DNA from: Flectonema sp. DT1601
Taxonomy: Eukaryota; Euglenozoa; Diplonemea; Diplonemida; Diplonemidae
Direction: 5' to 3'
DNA length: 64,000 bases
Assembly: GCA_964019425.1 (NCBI GenBank)
Contig: OZ025817.1
Location: 1-64,000, forward strand
The notes beneath the pieces are model-generated. The model saw only the letters and a program-made list of their open reading frames with translations. It made no database searches and was not told the origin of the DNA. Positions 11,115 through 21,919 of the stretch are shown in pieces; positions within the stretch are counted from its first letter, which is position 1, and every line of letters begins with the position of its first letter. A program made the position numbers and the translations under genes.

Positions 11115-11483
11115 TTAAGGACAATTTGGGTGAAGGAACGCAGAAGCAATTGCTGCTAATCCCGTAGGATCGACCGTAGGATCGACCAATTCAGCTAATC
11201 CGAGAGCAGCTTTTGCACACGCAATTCTTTCATTTGGAGTAGGGTTTCCCTGAGCCACACGACCACAGTCAGTCTTAATCGATGCAATGCCTAAGGAGTT
11301 AGCAGCCCCTGGTGTTTCATCAATTGCAGTACGAGTGCACATCAAGCAAGTGGCTTCGAAATCTACAACCAGCTCGGCCCCCGCCCGTACCAGCAACGCC
11401 CCTCTCAGAGCTAGGATTTGTGCATCATCCAGTGGTTGATTGTAAATATTACACCGAGAAGCAGGGAATACACATGTTTTCAA
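11115..11483 (-). CDS. Possible exon of a small cysteine-containing protein
   Basis: About 122 codons are open, with a composition unlike the surrounding low-complexity DNA: seven cysteines and ordinary amino-acid usage (for example LDDAQILALRGALL, GLAELVDPT). No ATG lies at its head. The frame continues upstream into an aspartate run encoded by GAT repeats and then meets a stop, so the first exon is missing, is joined by splicing, or the gene is broken. A CTTCCCTCAG acceptor-like site lies just upstream. I recognise no family. It may be a pseudogene like its neighbours. Confidence 0.35.
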   Translation of the reverse strand: MKTCVFPASRCNIYNQPLDDAQILALRGALLVRAGAELVVDFEATCLMCTRTAIDETPGAANSLGIASIKTDCGRVAQGNPTPNERIACAKAALGLAELVDPTVDPTGLAAIASAFLHPNCP

Positions 11484-11699
11484 GAAAAACCCATCATTTT
11501 CATCATCATCATCACATTTTCCTCATACCCCTCCGCGACTTCGCAGAGGAACTGAGGGAAGAACGATGATGATGATAATAAATAATGGGAACACACATTC
11601 AACAAATTATTATCAACCAATTAGACCCACTGCTCTAAACCCAACAAGCAGCAGTCTTGAATTCGGACCGTGCAGAAGCGATGAAACCAAGCAAAGCAA

Positions 11700-12443
11700 C
11701 AGGATACATGAAATCCAATAGTGGTAACACTACCAAGACATGAAAGGTCAAGAGCAGTTATTTGTGAACAGTGAGACAAGAAGTTTTCTCTAATAGTGGT
11801 GATACTACTAAAACTTGAAAGGTCAAGAGTAAATTAAGAACACCAAGACAAGAATTCATTTCCAATAGTGGTTACACTACTAAACCCCATAAGGTCAAGA
11901 GTAGTGATTTCAGAACACCATTCTAGGAATTCATCTCCAATAGTAGTGACACTACTAACCTGAAAAGTCAAGAGCAGTGATTGTTGCTGATCTGTTCATG
12001 AACTTATCTCCGATAGTGGTAACTTGTGAGATGACTGTGCTGTTGGAATTTGAATTGCGGAAAAAAACCTGTTCCATTTCTAAAGGCATCAGACCACCTT
12101 CAATAGTGAGGCAACTGTCTTCTGTGAATGTGGGTGTCCAGATATAAATACTCCGTATTGTGCTCTGTGATCCAAAGAAGCAACTTCTCCCGTTTTGCAT
12201 CATCAACAAAACAGTATTTACTACTGAATATCTTTAACTGCTTCTTCCGCATTTCCAATTCGCTATTTGCGACCACTCCATAATCCGCCAGCCGCTCAGT
12301 TTCGCAAAGGGTATCACCAGCTCCGGATCGAATTCCCACTCCGCAGCCGCCGCCGTCAAAACGTCGCTCACAACGGAATCAGCTCCAGCCGTCACTGTCA
12401 CTGCGGGAAGTCCCCAATCAGGGCACGTCACAATAACCTGCAT
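11700..12443 (-). pseudogene. BspA-type leucine-rich-repeat protein, decayed
   Basis: A start codon at 12443 opens a 65-70 residue N-terminal region (beginning MQVIVTCPDWGLP) that could be a beta-grasp-like domain. Reading then shifts frame near 12280 and again near 12170. From about 12060 down to 11700 the DNA falls into four or five repeats of roughly 70 nt, each encoding a variant of TTIGxxFLxxCSxITTLDLS, the LRR_5/BspA pattern found in large surface and cytosolic families of several protists. Stops and frameshifts interrupt the repeats. It is host-type sequence, not a mobile element. The best reading is a dead member of a multigene LRR family. Confidence 0.65.
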
Positions 12444-12593
12444 TGTTTCTGAGTTACTATCTGCTGCGGGGTGACAATGAAGAAACAGTAATAAACTTTA
12501 TAATACTAAAACAAGTACAACTTAATAAGGTTAAACTGAAGAAACGAAAGAAGACTACGTTTCAATTTAGAATAAAAGCTAAAAGGGCTCACA

Positions 12594-12760
12594 GCCTGTC
12601 CAGTTGCATGAAAGCAAAGATGTCATGTTCCTATACTACGAAGCCGCAAAGATAGACCTAGAGGGATGTTGCCAAGGACACAGAGGATACGCCTTCAAGA
12701 AGAAACGAGGATTTCAATAAGGATCTCCCTGCAGGTCAACAGGTCGATAAGTAACTAAGC
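12594..12760 (+). pseudogene. Fragment related to the duplicated small membrane-protein gene
   Basis: One frame here reads VMFLYYEAAKIDLEG..., resembling VMYLYYDIGKKDLSQ... encoded in the repeat at 12.9-13.0 kb. It is followed by a 35-bp segment (TTCAAGAAGAAACGAGG...) that recurs at 13047-13081. It looks like an older, more diverged copy of the same unit. No intact reading frame remains. Confidence 0.45.
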
Positions 12761-12848
12761 TAATTGAGCAGAACCTGCCACCTGTTGATAAAAGACCTCA
12801 TAATGATTGCAGAAGAAACGAAATGTTACTATAGTCTATTTATAAATA

Positions 12849-12992
12849 ATAAAAAAAATGGGTTTTGCCTGTTGCAAATTTTTGCTCAGATCATAAAGTT
12901 GAATTAAGATCTTGGCATGTTATCATATACTTTGCAGCCATAGGCCTAGGGGTAATGTACCTGTACTACGACATAGGAAAGAAAGACCTGTC
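12849..12992 (+). repeat. First copy of a duplicated 5' gene segment
   Basis: About 140 bp beginning ATGGGTTTTGCCTG is repeated almost exactly at 13403-13532. The two copies differ mainly by homopolymer indels, which put them in different frames. Both are preceded by TATTTATA-like sequence resembling the transposon end, so the duplicated unit seems to include part of that end. Confidence 0.75.
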
Positions 12993-13081
12993 ACAGTGGT
13001 ACCAGGGGGTCAGAGGATTCGACGCTTTGAATTAGCTACTGCTAGATTCAAGAAGAAACGAGGATTTCAATAAGGATCTCC

Positions 13082-13392
13082 GTCTCGAACACCGAAATGA
13101 TGTGCTGTTAGTAATCTAAGAGGGTGGGCAAACGAAACAACAACCATTGAGTACCTTCAGGCAATAGTCCCATACTTTATTAAAAAACGCCAGGAGCCTT
13201 GGCCTCGCAGTATATGACCAGTTTAAAAAAAAAAGGTCAAAAAAAAAAAAAAAATTCTGGAATCCGAATTTTGCTAAGTGTTTTTTGTGAATAATTGTAC
13301 TAAAAAAACTTTGGATATAATAAAGATGGTGGATTTGGCCATTTTTTGGCGATTTGGAGACTTTTTATACACCATGATATTTATAGTTACAG
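13082..13392 (+). mobile_element. Truncated copy of the transposase-Ulp1 transposon
   Basis: 13082-13220 is a sense-strand scrap of the transposase (around HRDDVLL, WANETTTIEYLQ and LAVYDQF) with small indels. 13220-13392 matches the left end of the complete element in reverse and ends at the inverted-repeat tip beside a TA (13393-13394). The 5' half and most of the ORF are missing, so it cannot be autonomous. Confidence 0.8.
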
Positions 13393-13410
13393 TAATAAAA
13401 AAATGGGTTT

Positions 13411-13915
13411 TTGCCTGTTGCAAAATTTTGCTCAGATCATAAAGTTGAATTAAGATCTTGGCATGTTATCATATACTTTGCAGCCATAGGCCTAGTAATG
13501 TACCTGTACTACGACATAGGAAAGAAAGACAGTAATCAAAAGTTCACTGCCCCTATTCCGCTCCCAACTTCCTCAACTCAGTATATTGTCAGCTTTGGCA
13601 TCGAACATGTTAATGGTTTAATCATTGAATTTAACAACTACTCTTCAACAGGTTATTTTTAATTATTTATTTAATTATTTTTTTCGTCCTTGTTTTTTTC
13701 TAATGTCCAAAACTTAAACTTTTTTTTCTTTTAAAACAGAAACGGAAATTTTGACCAATGAAACTCCATTCACTAAAAAAAAAAAGAAAAAGAGTGCGGA
13801 ATGTGTAATTCATTCATTCTCTCTTAATTTTAAGAGCCTCGTTGCTACCATGATTGCCTGCATTTGTTATGTAATTCAAAGGACGCATAAAATCAATTTT
13901 CATTTATCTTCTTAG
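13411..13915 (+). CDS. Small two-exon membrane protein of unknown function, possibly dead
   Basis: Exon 1 (to 13651) encodes a short N-terminal part, a membrane segment (WHVIIYFAAIGLVMYLYY) and a Ser/Thr/Asn-rich loop. A GTTATT donor follows after CAACAG. An 88-nt T-rich intron ends TTTTAAAACAG at 13739. Exon 2 continues in phase and adds a lysine run and a second hydrophobic stretch (SLVATMIACICYVI) before TAG. The nearest ATG, at 13403, is out of frame with this reading because of homopolymer differences, so the start is unresolved. It is one of two tandem copies of the segment and lies against a transposon remnant. I recognise no family. Confidence 0.4.
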
Positions 13916-14239
13916 TTACCTGCGGGTTGGGTGAATAACAAATGTCTTAAGTATATCACCGCCCTGTTATTTTGATTTCCCACTTCTTTTCTAAACAAAT
14001 CTGTAAGAACGCAGTATCTCAATAACACTTTTCTAATTATTAATAGGAGATGATTGACCCTACAAAGCAAGAATATTTTCGTGCCTCTGATATCAAAATA
14101 ATAATTTAAAATTTTAAAAAAAAAAAAAAAAAAAAAAAGGCAACACAACCTTTTTTTTCATCATCCATAAGCATTCTAACCAACCATAACAGTTGAGATA
14201 ACGATAGCATAAACCTCATCTTACAGAGAGAGAGCAACC
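13916..14239. other. Intergenic, AT-rich, A-run
   Basis: Contains a long A-tract near 14116-14138 and no gene I can support. It is the 3' flank shared by two convergent genes. Confidence 0.6.
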
Positions 14240-15055
14240 TCATGCGCACTTAAATGGTATAATTTGTTTATCAAACTTTCCATGAAGGGCAAGAGCCATT
14301 TTATCATATTCACGAACTAACCAAAGAGAAGAGATATCAGTTGAGAACCCACACAGAAGTCGATTTAATCTAGTTGCGATTCGAGGACCATCAATGCGAA
14401 AGTGAGGTGAATTTTGAAGCGAAGGAAATCGAGCAAGAGTAGTGTGAAAGATAAAAGGGTTCAGAGGATGAATTGCCGCTGATAATTCAAATGACAATCG
14501 TTGACGAAGATCATACGGATCCGTACTTCGGACGTGCGATGACATTAAGAATTGCCATAAACAAATTACAGCCCCCGACGAAGTAACAACAACTCTATCA
14601 ACCTGAATTGATATTTTACAAGGTGAGTATTTCTTTATCACTTCACTAATTGATTTATTCAAAAGATGTTTTTCCTTTAAATGCAGCAACGTGATGTGAT
14701 ATAAATTAGGATCCTGAATATAAGCAAACCCCGGCAACTCTTTCTTAACATACTTTGATATTGCGTGTGATAAGTTATTATTAATCTTAAGCACCAATGC
14801 GATGTCTGGATCTGAAAGATGAGTCAAGTGCGCAGATCCGTCCTTCTCTATCTTTAAGCTACTTGAACGTACTTCCCCAGTACTTGCCATTTGCATATAA
14901 ACCCTTCCAGTCTCATTATAATGTTGACCTCTGCTTGCGGTAGGGATAAAGCAGTTTGCAATCTCTTTGACGAAGAAACCTCTTATGAAAAAAATCTGCA
15001 CAAAGACGCAGCACAAAACTGCTACAGCGACCCATCTTTGAAAGTGCCGTGGCAT
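14240..15055 (-). CDS. Membrane-anchored 2H-phosphoesterase-like protein
   Basis: A 271-residue protein. Residues 9-27 are a hydrophobic N-terminal segment (signal anchor or signal peptide). The two hallmark motifs of the 2H phosphoesterase fold are present: H120-I-T-L in the first half and H204-T-T-L in the second, 84 residues apart. Known members act on 2',3'-cyclic phosphates or on RNA ends such as U6 snRNA. A luminal or membrane location, inferred from the N-terminus, would be unusual for an RNA-processing member, so the substrate is open. An AAAACAG acceptor-like site lies 13 nt before the ATG. The gene is intact, single-exon, and the first of the long minus-strand series. Confidence 0.7.
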   Translation of the reverse strand: MPRHFQRWVAVAVLCCVFVQIFFIRGFFVKEIANCFIPTASRGQHYNETGRVYMQMASTGEVRSSSLKIEKDGSAHLTHLSDPDIALVLKINNNLSHAISKYVKKELPGFAYIQDPNLYHITLLHLKEKHLLNKSISEVIKKYSPCKISIQVDRVVVTSSGAVICLWQFLMSSHVRSTDPYDLRQRLSFELSAAIHPLNPFIFHTTLARFPSLQNSPHFRIDGPRIATRLNRLLCGFSTDISSLWLVREYDKMALALHGKFDKQIIPFKCA

Positions 15056-15387
15056 AAACGCATTGCTGCTGTTTTTTTTTTTTTTGAAAGTGAATATAAT
15101 ATTATTTTACAACAGACTCTCTACAATAACAACAACTGCTATCACTCAGTCTTCTGGTTACTAATGGATATTATTGATTTTCTGAACAGTAGATAAGTTT
15201 TAACAAATATAACAAAGGAATGAATACCATCAAAGTTGATCCAATTTGTTTCCTTTTTTTTTTTTTTCTCTTCTCACAACAAGTCTCGTTTAGTAATCTT
15301 CAATATAAACGAGAAGCGTCATGCAATAAAAAAAAAAATTGTTTGAATAGGGTTCCATGTGCTGTGCTAATTTTGCTGCAACGGTGG

Positions 15388-15413
15388 TTTTGTTGCAGTC
15401 AGCTGCAACAAAA
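15388..15413. other. Perfect short hairpin
   Basis: TTTTGTTGCAG is followed by a TCAG loop and its exact complement CTGCAACAAAA, giving an 11-bp stem. No T-run follows on either strand, so a polymerase III terminator is not indicated. Function unknown. Confidence 0.7.
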
Positions 15414-15628
15414 GAGAAAGAAAAAAGATTGATTCTGTACTCTGAAAGAACGCTAGAAAAAAAAAAGCAGTTGAATGTTTGAATTTGTAAAATACAACAA
15501 CTGTATTGTATCATAATAACATAAAGAAAAGGGAGGGGAAAAAGCGAGTTCGTTCTAGTTTGAAGAAAAAGGAAATTGAATTGAGAATTCTTTATATCGA
15601 TTCGCTGTGTGTTTCATATCTTTATTTG

Positions 15629-15657
<29 letters not shown>

Positions 15658-15664
<7 letters not shown>

Positions 15665-15722
15665 ATCCAAAGCTGCCGTATATTATGAGTGCTAGGTAAC
15701 TCACAGCAACAGAGTTATACAA
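15658..15722 (+). repeat. Repeat R3 fragment
   Basis: Matches the head of the R3 family (TATTATGAGTGCT...GTAACTCACAGCAACAGAG). Only about 65 bp is present, immediately after a long T-run. Confidence 0.65.
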
Positions 15723-18700
15723 ATCGTCTACGCATCAAAGCAAGACTTAGAACAAGTTCAAAGATACATGGAACATAACAATGCGGACACTAGTGCGTTC
15801 TCCAGGAGCTGCCGAATACAATCGGAGGCTGGCATTTGGTGAATCTTAATATTCAACTCGTCATCAGTAGATGCTAATTAAACAACAAGAAATAAACAAA
15901 AAAAAATACAAGAAAAAAATGGGGGTAAATAAATTCAATTCTTTTTATTTATAAAAAAAAGGACAAAAACTAACCTTTTTAACAAATAATTTCAAAACAA
16001 AATTCACTTTTGTTTTGAGAAACTATTTGTGTCCCAAAAGGCCCTCTTGCCATTTAAAAAAAAAAAAAAAAAAGAGAATTTTGCTATTCAGACGGGGTGC
16101 AATAAGTTTTTTTTTTTTTTTTCCCGCCTGCAACGATCCCTTTCAAAGAACAGCTGACAGAGGAGAACAATCCTAAGCCCAAGGCCCGAAGCCAAGCAAT
16201 AAGAAGAGTAAAAAGCCTTCAGCAAGAGGCAGGTGAAGGTGAAAGTGAGTAGTATGCCACTCATTATTAGAGTCGCAATGCTCTTGAAGCTTAATTACTT
16301 CAGACTGCACAACGATGAGACAGAGGAACAGGGAAGGCAAGAACCGTTGAACAGCAAGAAAGATGATCGCTTCCTTTGCAAATTAACGGCGAAAAGAAAT
16401 TAGTGGACCTCTGAATAGCAAAATTCTCCAAAAAAAAATTAAAAAACAAGGTCTCACGTGAGGGTTATCATCGTGAAACCTTTAAAATAATCACTCTTTG
16501 CTGCAGAACCGAAGTTGGATTTCCTTTTTTTCGATGCGCAACAACTGTAGTAGCAACTGTAACAAGGAAATTTTAAAAATTAGATAACTAAGATTACTAG
16601 AAAATAGAAGAAGAAATTTAGTTTTCTTTTTTCAGAAAAAAGTTTTCTCTGGATAGAGCTCCGAAGTGCCAGTCCAGTCTGTGATTACATACGTGAATTG
16701 ATTGCCGAGTAACAACACAGATGGGAAACTCAAAATACATAAATCCCTCATCATTTTGGTGAGAGCAAAACTAAAGAGAAAGTCACAATCCGAAAAGTTT
16801 TTACTCTTCTTGATCACAACCTTTACACTCAAAGGTCCTGATATATTTAGCTTTTCTTTTTCCCTTTTCTTTTGCTCTTATGCCTTTCACGGTTTATCGC
16901 TTATTAAGACATCCGAGAGTCGGTCCATAAAAAGACTGCCATTGATCCGTTAATATCAAAGCGATTTAGTGAGGCAGCTGTTTTATATTCGTGTCTGTTA
17001 GCAATCTTTTTAGAACTAATTTTAGGGGGGAAAAAAAAAGAAGGAAAAAAAAAAGTGCGGGGAAAAGAAAACAGTAACTCTACTCAAAAACAAAACCTTT
17101 AACAACTTTCCCTCAATTCACCACTTTTGGGTTTATTTTTTTTTAAAAAAAATTTGAAAGTGTTTTCCTTCCGAGAGAAGGAGAAATATGCGCAGAGGCA
17201 CTACTACGGCTTTTGAGGGCTTTCAACTCGGGCAATGAAGCACGCTGATAATAAATGCGAGGCAATAACATGGGAAACAGGTGTGTAGCACACGCATAAG
17301 AAGTACAGGGTCAGAAATCAACTGGAAATGTAAGAAAAAAAACAGATAACGGAAAGATGCAAGGTCAATATATAAAGCTCAGAGACTGCACACTTTTTTT
17401 CTTGTTTTTTTTTTTATAAACGGATTGGAAGAAGATGAGGAAGGCAGTTTTGTTTTGTTTTGTCTTGTCTGTTTTTTTTTTTTTTTCCTTTGTGTAATAA
17501 CCGTTCGGTGCATCCGTTTTGACGATCCTGTCTATCGGACGCTATATATTCAAATCCTCAATTTTCTATTTCTATATATTAATTGATTGTTCGGAAAAAA
17601 AAAATGTATAATTTTTAAAAAAAATGGATTTCCGCTGAAATTGATTGATTCAGAAGTTGCTCTCATCAGGTGTTTTTATAATTGAAATCAAACAAGCAGG
17701 CCAATAGGGAGCTTACTCACTCTTCTCAAATAACTGAAACTATTCCTTTTGAGAGACCAGTCGTGGAACGGGAAACTTCGATAAGAAAAAAAAAAGAAAA
17801 ACAATGCGAGATTAATATTTCATAATTGAGACACAAGTTAGGGGGAATTTTGGAAAGAAATAATGTTCGACGACAAGAAATACGAAGAGGGAAAAAATAT
17901 ATATATATAGAAGAACGTTATCCAGAGGTACGCAATTATTGAAGCACCGAAATCCCGGACAACGCCGTTACAGTTTCTCTCCTTCTATGAATTAATTTAT
18001 CTATTTATTCAATTCAACTGAATTAAAATAAATAAATAAATAAAAAATGAAAAATTCCATTCAATAACGAAAGAAAGAAAAAAACACCGAAAATAAAGAA
18101 ACAGAAACAAAGGAGAAACAAATTTTTAATATTTTTAAACGACTACAGCAGAAAAAAAGAAAACATGGAAAGAACTTTTTTTTTTTTTTTTTTTTTTAAT
18201 TTATTTTATATCTTGTTTTTTCCTCACACAATCTGCCAGTAGCACACAACAGCAGAGAACTCAAAAAATGATTTTTTTTGAGTTCCAACTTTGTCGAGGA
18301 CGACGAATAAGGATAAAATACTAAAAAAAGCGAATCGAAACTGCCGCGAGTACCAGTTGAAGAGGACTCTTGAGATTTGTTAAATAAATTTTTTAACAAG
18401 GACTAGAAATGAAACAAGGAGAAACAATTCTTCAAGCACACCTCGAATAGTGAGCAGATAAGAAATAATTTACTAAAGACAGCCCATCATTAATATGGAT
18501 GTGATAACCATGTAAGAGATTACCTCGACAGTCATTGTGATTTGATATTATTATTTTTCTTTATAAATAGGGACAAACATTTTCCATATGTCGGTTTGTT
18601 CATTTCGAAAATTCACACAGTTTTTAAAACACAAAAGAACACCACCAAAATAGGATGGGAGAAAGAAGCAAAAAAAAAAAGAAAAAAGAAAAAAAATGAT

Positions 18701-19517
18701 TTCATGGAATCACTTTATTGGCTCGCGATTGCAAAACAATCGCAAGAGGGACTCTGTTTTGAAAATAAAGGTAAAGAATTGTTAACGTTACGTTTGTATT
18801 TAGTAAGGGAAATTATTTAAACAAAAAAAAAAAATAAAATAAAATAAATAATTATTAATAATAATAAGATCAGCATGCTTCCTACAAAGCATCGATTAAA
18901 ACAACCATGCGATGATTTCCTACAGCCAGACTACCTTCTTTCAGCTGGTGACTGGGATTGGGGGTTAGATTCAGTCATTAGCTTAGTCGTGCCTCGTAAG
19001 AATTCCTCCTCAGAGTCCAATCGCAATTATCATATTTAACCAACCTTCACCTCAAAGCTGACGACTGGTATCAGTGTTTTGATTAGATTTATTAAATTTA
19101 AATGAGAGAGAGAGAACAGAATTTTTATATAAAAAATAAAAAGGTAAAGATACAAAATAAAAAAGGTTCAGTGTTTCTCTTAATCTCTTCGAATTCATCG
19201 GTTCTTTGCGACAATAATCTGACAGATTGGTACGGATAGCAGTTGATCGGATTTGAGAATCTACAGCACGAGGATTGTTTGGAACACATGTATCTAAGGT
19301 GTTTTATTTAAAAAGAAAATGCTGACGAAACAACAGAATACAGTTAGAAGGCTTCCCTCCTGATCAATCTTTTTAAAGGATTTCTCTTCTCAGAGCTAAT
19401 CCACTACGACAAAGTACCTTTATCCCCAAGGGAAAGACGCCTTTGAAACGCCTCTAGCTAGCAACCTTTGCTGGCAGAATAACTTCCTTCGTATCGTTTT
19501 GTTGTAGCGGCTTAGCT

Positions 19518-19883
19518 TTAAAATATTTGAACAGGGCTGAGGTTCCATGAAACTTTCTTTTTTGTGACCTTCTCTGTTGGTCTCATGGTTACCGATGGAG
19601 GAGTTCTGTCAGCTGAGGAAGCCGGTGTGAGTGATGCTTTCGCTCTTTTTATTTTCTGATGAGTTGACTTACTTCCTCTGGGTGAACACGCAGCCCTCAA
19701 CCGAATTTGAAAAGCTTTTCCTTCTATTTGCATCCACTGCATGTATTGTAGTATTTCAATTACTTGTCTTTCTCTACCTTGTGCCACTTCCAGTTTCTCG
19801 ATGAAGGAAGAAACTACCTGTTCGACTGCACGATCAGCATCTGTGAATCTGTGAGACAGATGGGGCATGCGTGCGACTTCCAT
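19518..19883 (-). CDS. Small helical protein of unknown function
   Basis: A 121-residue protein from an ATG. Residues 10-65 are charged and helix-prone (coiled-coil-like, ADRAVEQVVSSFIEKLEVAQ), followed by a basic Ser/Thr-rich tail. No signal peptide or membrane segment. A CCCCCACTCAG acceptor-like site sits 10 nt before the start. That site lies inside one of three nearby copies of a short repeat, so the 5' splice signal may have been supplied by the repeat. I recognise no family. The length and normal codon texture support a real gene, but only moderately. Confidence 0.5.
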   Translation of the reverse strand: MEVARMPHLSHRFTDADRAVEQVVSSFIEKLEVAQGRERQVIEILQYMQWMQIEGKAFQIRLRAACSPRGSKSTHQKIKRAKASLTPASSADRTPPSVTMRPTEKVTKKKVSWNLSPVQIF

Positions 19884-21136
19884 TGCCGTGGATCTGAGTG
19901 GGGGTGATAATTTGACAATGTAGAAACAGTAACAAAAGTTAATTACACATCGAACTTAACTAAAATAACGTACGAGTTATGTTAGTATAGTTTGGTGGCC
20001 ATGTTCTATTTGAGTGCCCCATGTCTTGCAATGAATCTGAGTGGGGGTGAAACTTTGACAATGTAAAAACAGTAACAACTTTAGATATTAAAGAAAAACA
20101 AAATTAATATCAAGTACTTGACTGAAAAATATTTGTAGTTGTTAATCAAAGAAAACTACGTTGATCTGAGTGGGGGGTCAAATACAATGATAAGTGACAT
20201 TGATGTTATCGATGAGTAGAGGTTTCAACTTTTGTCATTTTATGTTCATTTGTTGTACTGTTTATGTTTCTTTTTATTTTCTCGATTATTTTTTTTCTTT
20301 CTTTTTTTTTTTCATCAAACAAAAACAAAATCAAGGAAAAAAAAAATAAAAATAAAAATAATTTTTGGGATGTTACAACTGGGGGAGTACAACTTTGAAC
20401 GGAATTGGATCGCACTGATCTGTTGCAGTTCCAATGCGCTGATCCATATCTCAGAGACCACCACCACCACCAGTCACCTGTCACTTAATAATCTTTAACA
20501 GTTAATGCTGGTTGTCTTTATTTTAAGTCTCTTTTTCATTTCTCACTCGATTGTTATATTTTTTCAGGTTTTTTTTGGTTTTTTTTTTTTTTTTTTTTTT
20601 TTTTTTCCCCCCTCCTCCTGTCGATTCGTTATTTCGAGAAACATTTTACCTGTGGCCCGGCAAGTTCATTGCGTTGCCGATTTGTTACCATTCTTACTTA
20701 CAACACATACAGGGTTAACCTACTACTGTGTGCTATCTTTCTGGATATTACAGAAGTCTCTCGCAGCACTCTTTGAATGCTCCTCTCTTTAAGTACAAAC
20801 AGAAATGAGATGTTCTACACAAACATATCGCCGCTGTAATCCATTACCGAAGTTTCTGAAAACCAAAACTCAGTTGAGCACATGAAGCAGATCACACTAC
20901 TCCGTTTGTGAATTCTGATCAGAACACTACACTAAAAATAACGAACAGAACTGTTGTCACACACAGAAAGAAGTAGAGAATAAGTACATTGTAAAGAAGG
21001 AAAATATAAAACTATACAGAACTAACAAGTTAAGGAAACCTGAGAAGACTTGAACGGGACGGCGACTCTCGTGTGGTTCTTCATTTCGGTACGACAGACG
21101 TCATGAGTGAGAACGGCACGTCTTCAGCACCTGCAC
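19884..21136. other. Intergenic with three R8 repeat units
   Basis: Three short related blocks begin with ATCTGAGTGGGGG (at about 19892, 20035 and 20164). The first two continue with the R8 sequence TTTGACAATGTA...AACAGTAACAA, also found at 44.7, 46.75, 52.4 and 53.9 kb. The rest is AT-rich with a long T-run near 20580-20606. No gene is supported. Confidence 0.6.
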
Positions 21137-21919
21137 TTACAGTGAATCTGTTGGATGTGAAAGATGTTTATAATTCAGTATCCTTTAGAGACAATAATAA
21201 ATAATAACATACGCATTAGCATTCGAGAATATATTGACGGTAGGGTGAGAGAAGCTGGGCTCCATATTAACCCCGAGAGAAGAAAGAAAGGTACTACAAC
21301 ACTCCATTGCTGTTGGGTTCGGAGAGTGAATGTTGACAGTGAGGACTATCGGGAGGTCCTTCGGATTCATTTTTAGTTTAGGAGCTAATCGAGTGATTTC
21401 TCTCACAGCGAATCTTTGCATTAATAGAAGATGAGGCATCGCACCTGCTTCTGCTACCTTCGTACTGTCAACACAGAAAGTGTTGGTGTGTTGACGGACG
21501 TATTTCCGACCTGTCTTCTCGTCGTCAAATATGACTTCTGCGTATTGAATACCCGTACTGTCTTTCCATTTTATATATTGAGATGAAGTGTGGTCGATAT
21601 TTGTGTTAATAAGAATAACAAATTGTCCGTCAACTTTTCTCTTTAAAAGTATCGAAAGAGATTTCTGTTGTGTTGAGTGAGTTTGGTTTACCATTCGGAA
21701 GTCTAACATCTCCCAGTCTTCACTCCACGACACTCCATCAACACTGTCGTTACCAACTCCGTCAGTCATGTCGTGTACAAGAATATCTTTACATCTATTT
21801 GATGATGAGTCTCCAACAAATATCTCAACTGCTTCCTTCTTACGCTTCTCTCTCACTTTCCATAAAATCATTGCGGCAGCAGCGGCACCAATAATCCATT
21901 TATTGGATCCTACCGTCAT
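21137..21919 (-). CDS. Unknown protein with N-terminal membrane anchor, 30-nt intron
   Basis: A 250-residue protein in two exons. Residues 7-20 are hydrophobic (WIIGAAAAAMILW) and are followed by a basic KVREKRKK cluster, typical of a membrane anchor. The remainder is soluble with mixed alpha/beta texture and no motif I recognise. Exon 1 ends at 21213. A GTATGT donor and TCTAAAG acceptor bound a 30-nt intron (21183-21212), and the second exon adds 15 residues and TAA. Without splicing the frame ends within the intron. A short upstream ORF (MGAIAQGEA...) starts 43 nt earlier and overlaps the start codon as ATGA. An AAAACAG acceptor lies before it. Confidence 0.65.
21183..21212 (-). other. 30-nt spliceosomal intron
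   Basis: Starts GTATGT and ends TCTAAAG. Removing it keeps the reading frame. It is the shortest intron found here. Confidence 0.65.

Larger units (their letters stand above)
15056..19517. other. 4.5-kb AT-rich stretch, no gene supported
   Basis: Dominated by A and T homopolymers and short AT microsatellites. A short hairpin (15388-15413) and a fragment of repeat R3 (about 15658-15722) are the only structures I can name. A 16130-16250 segment (plus strand) has a fairly normal short frame ending at a GTGAGT donor-like site and could be an isolated exon, but nothing supports it further. Confidence 0.55.
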
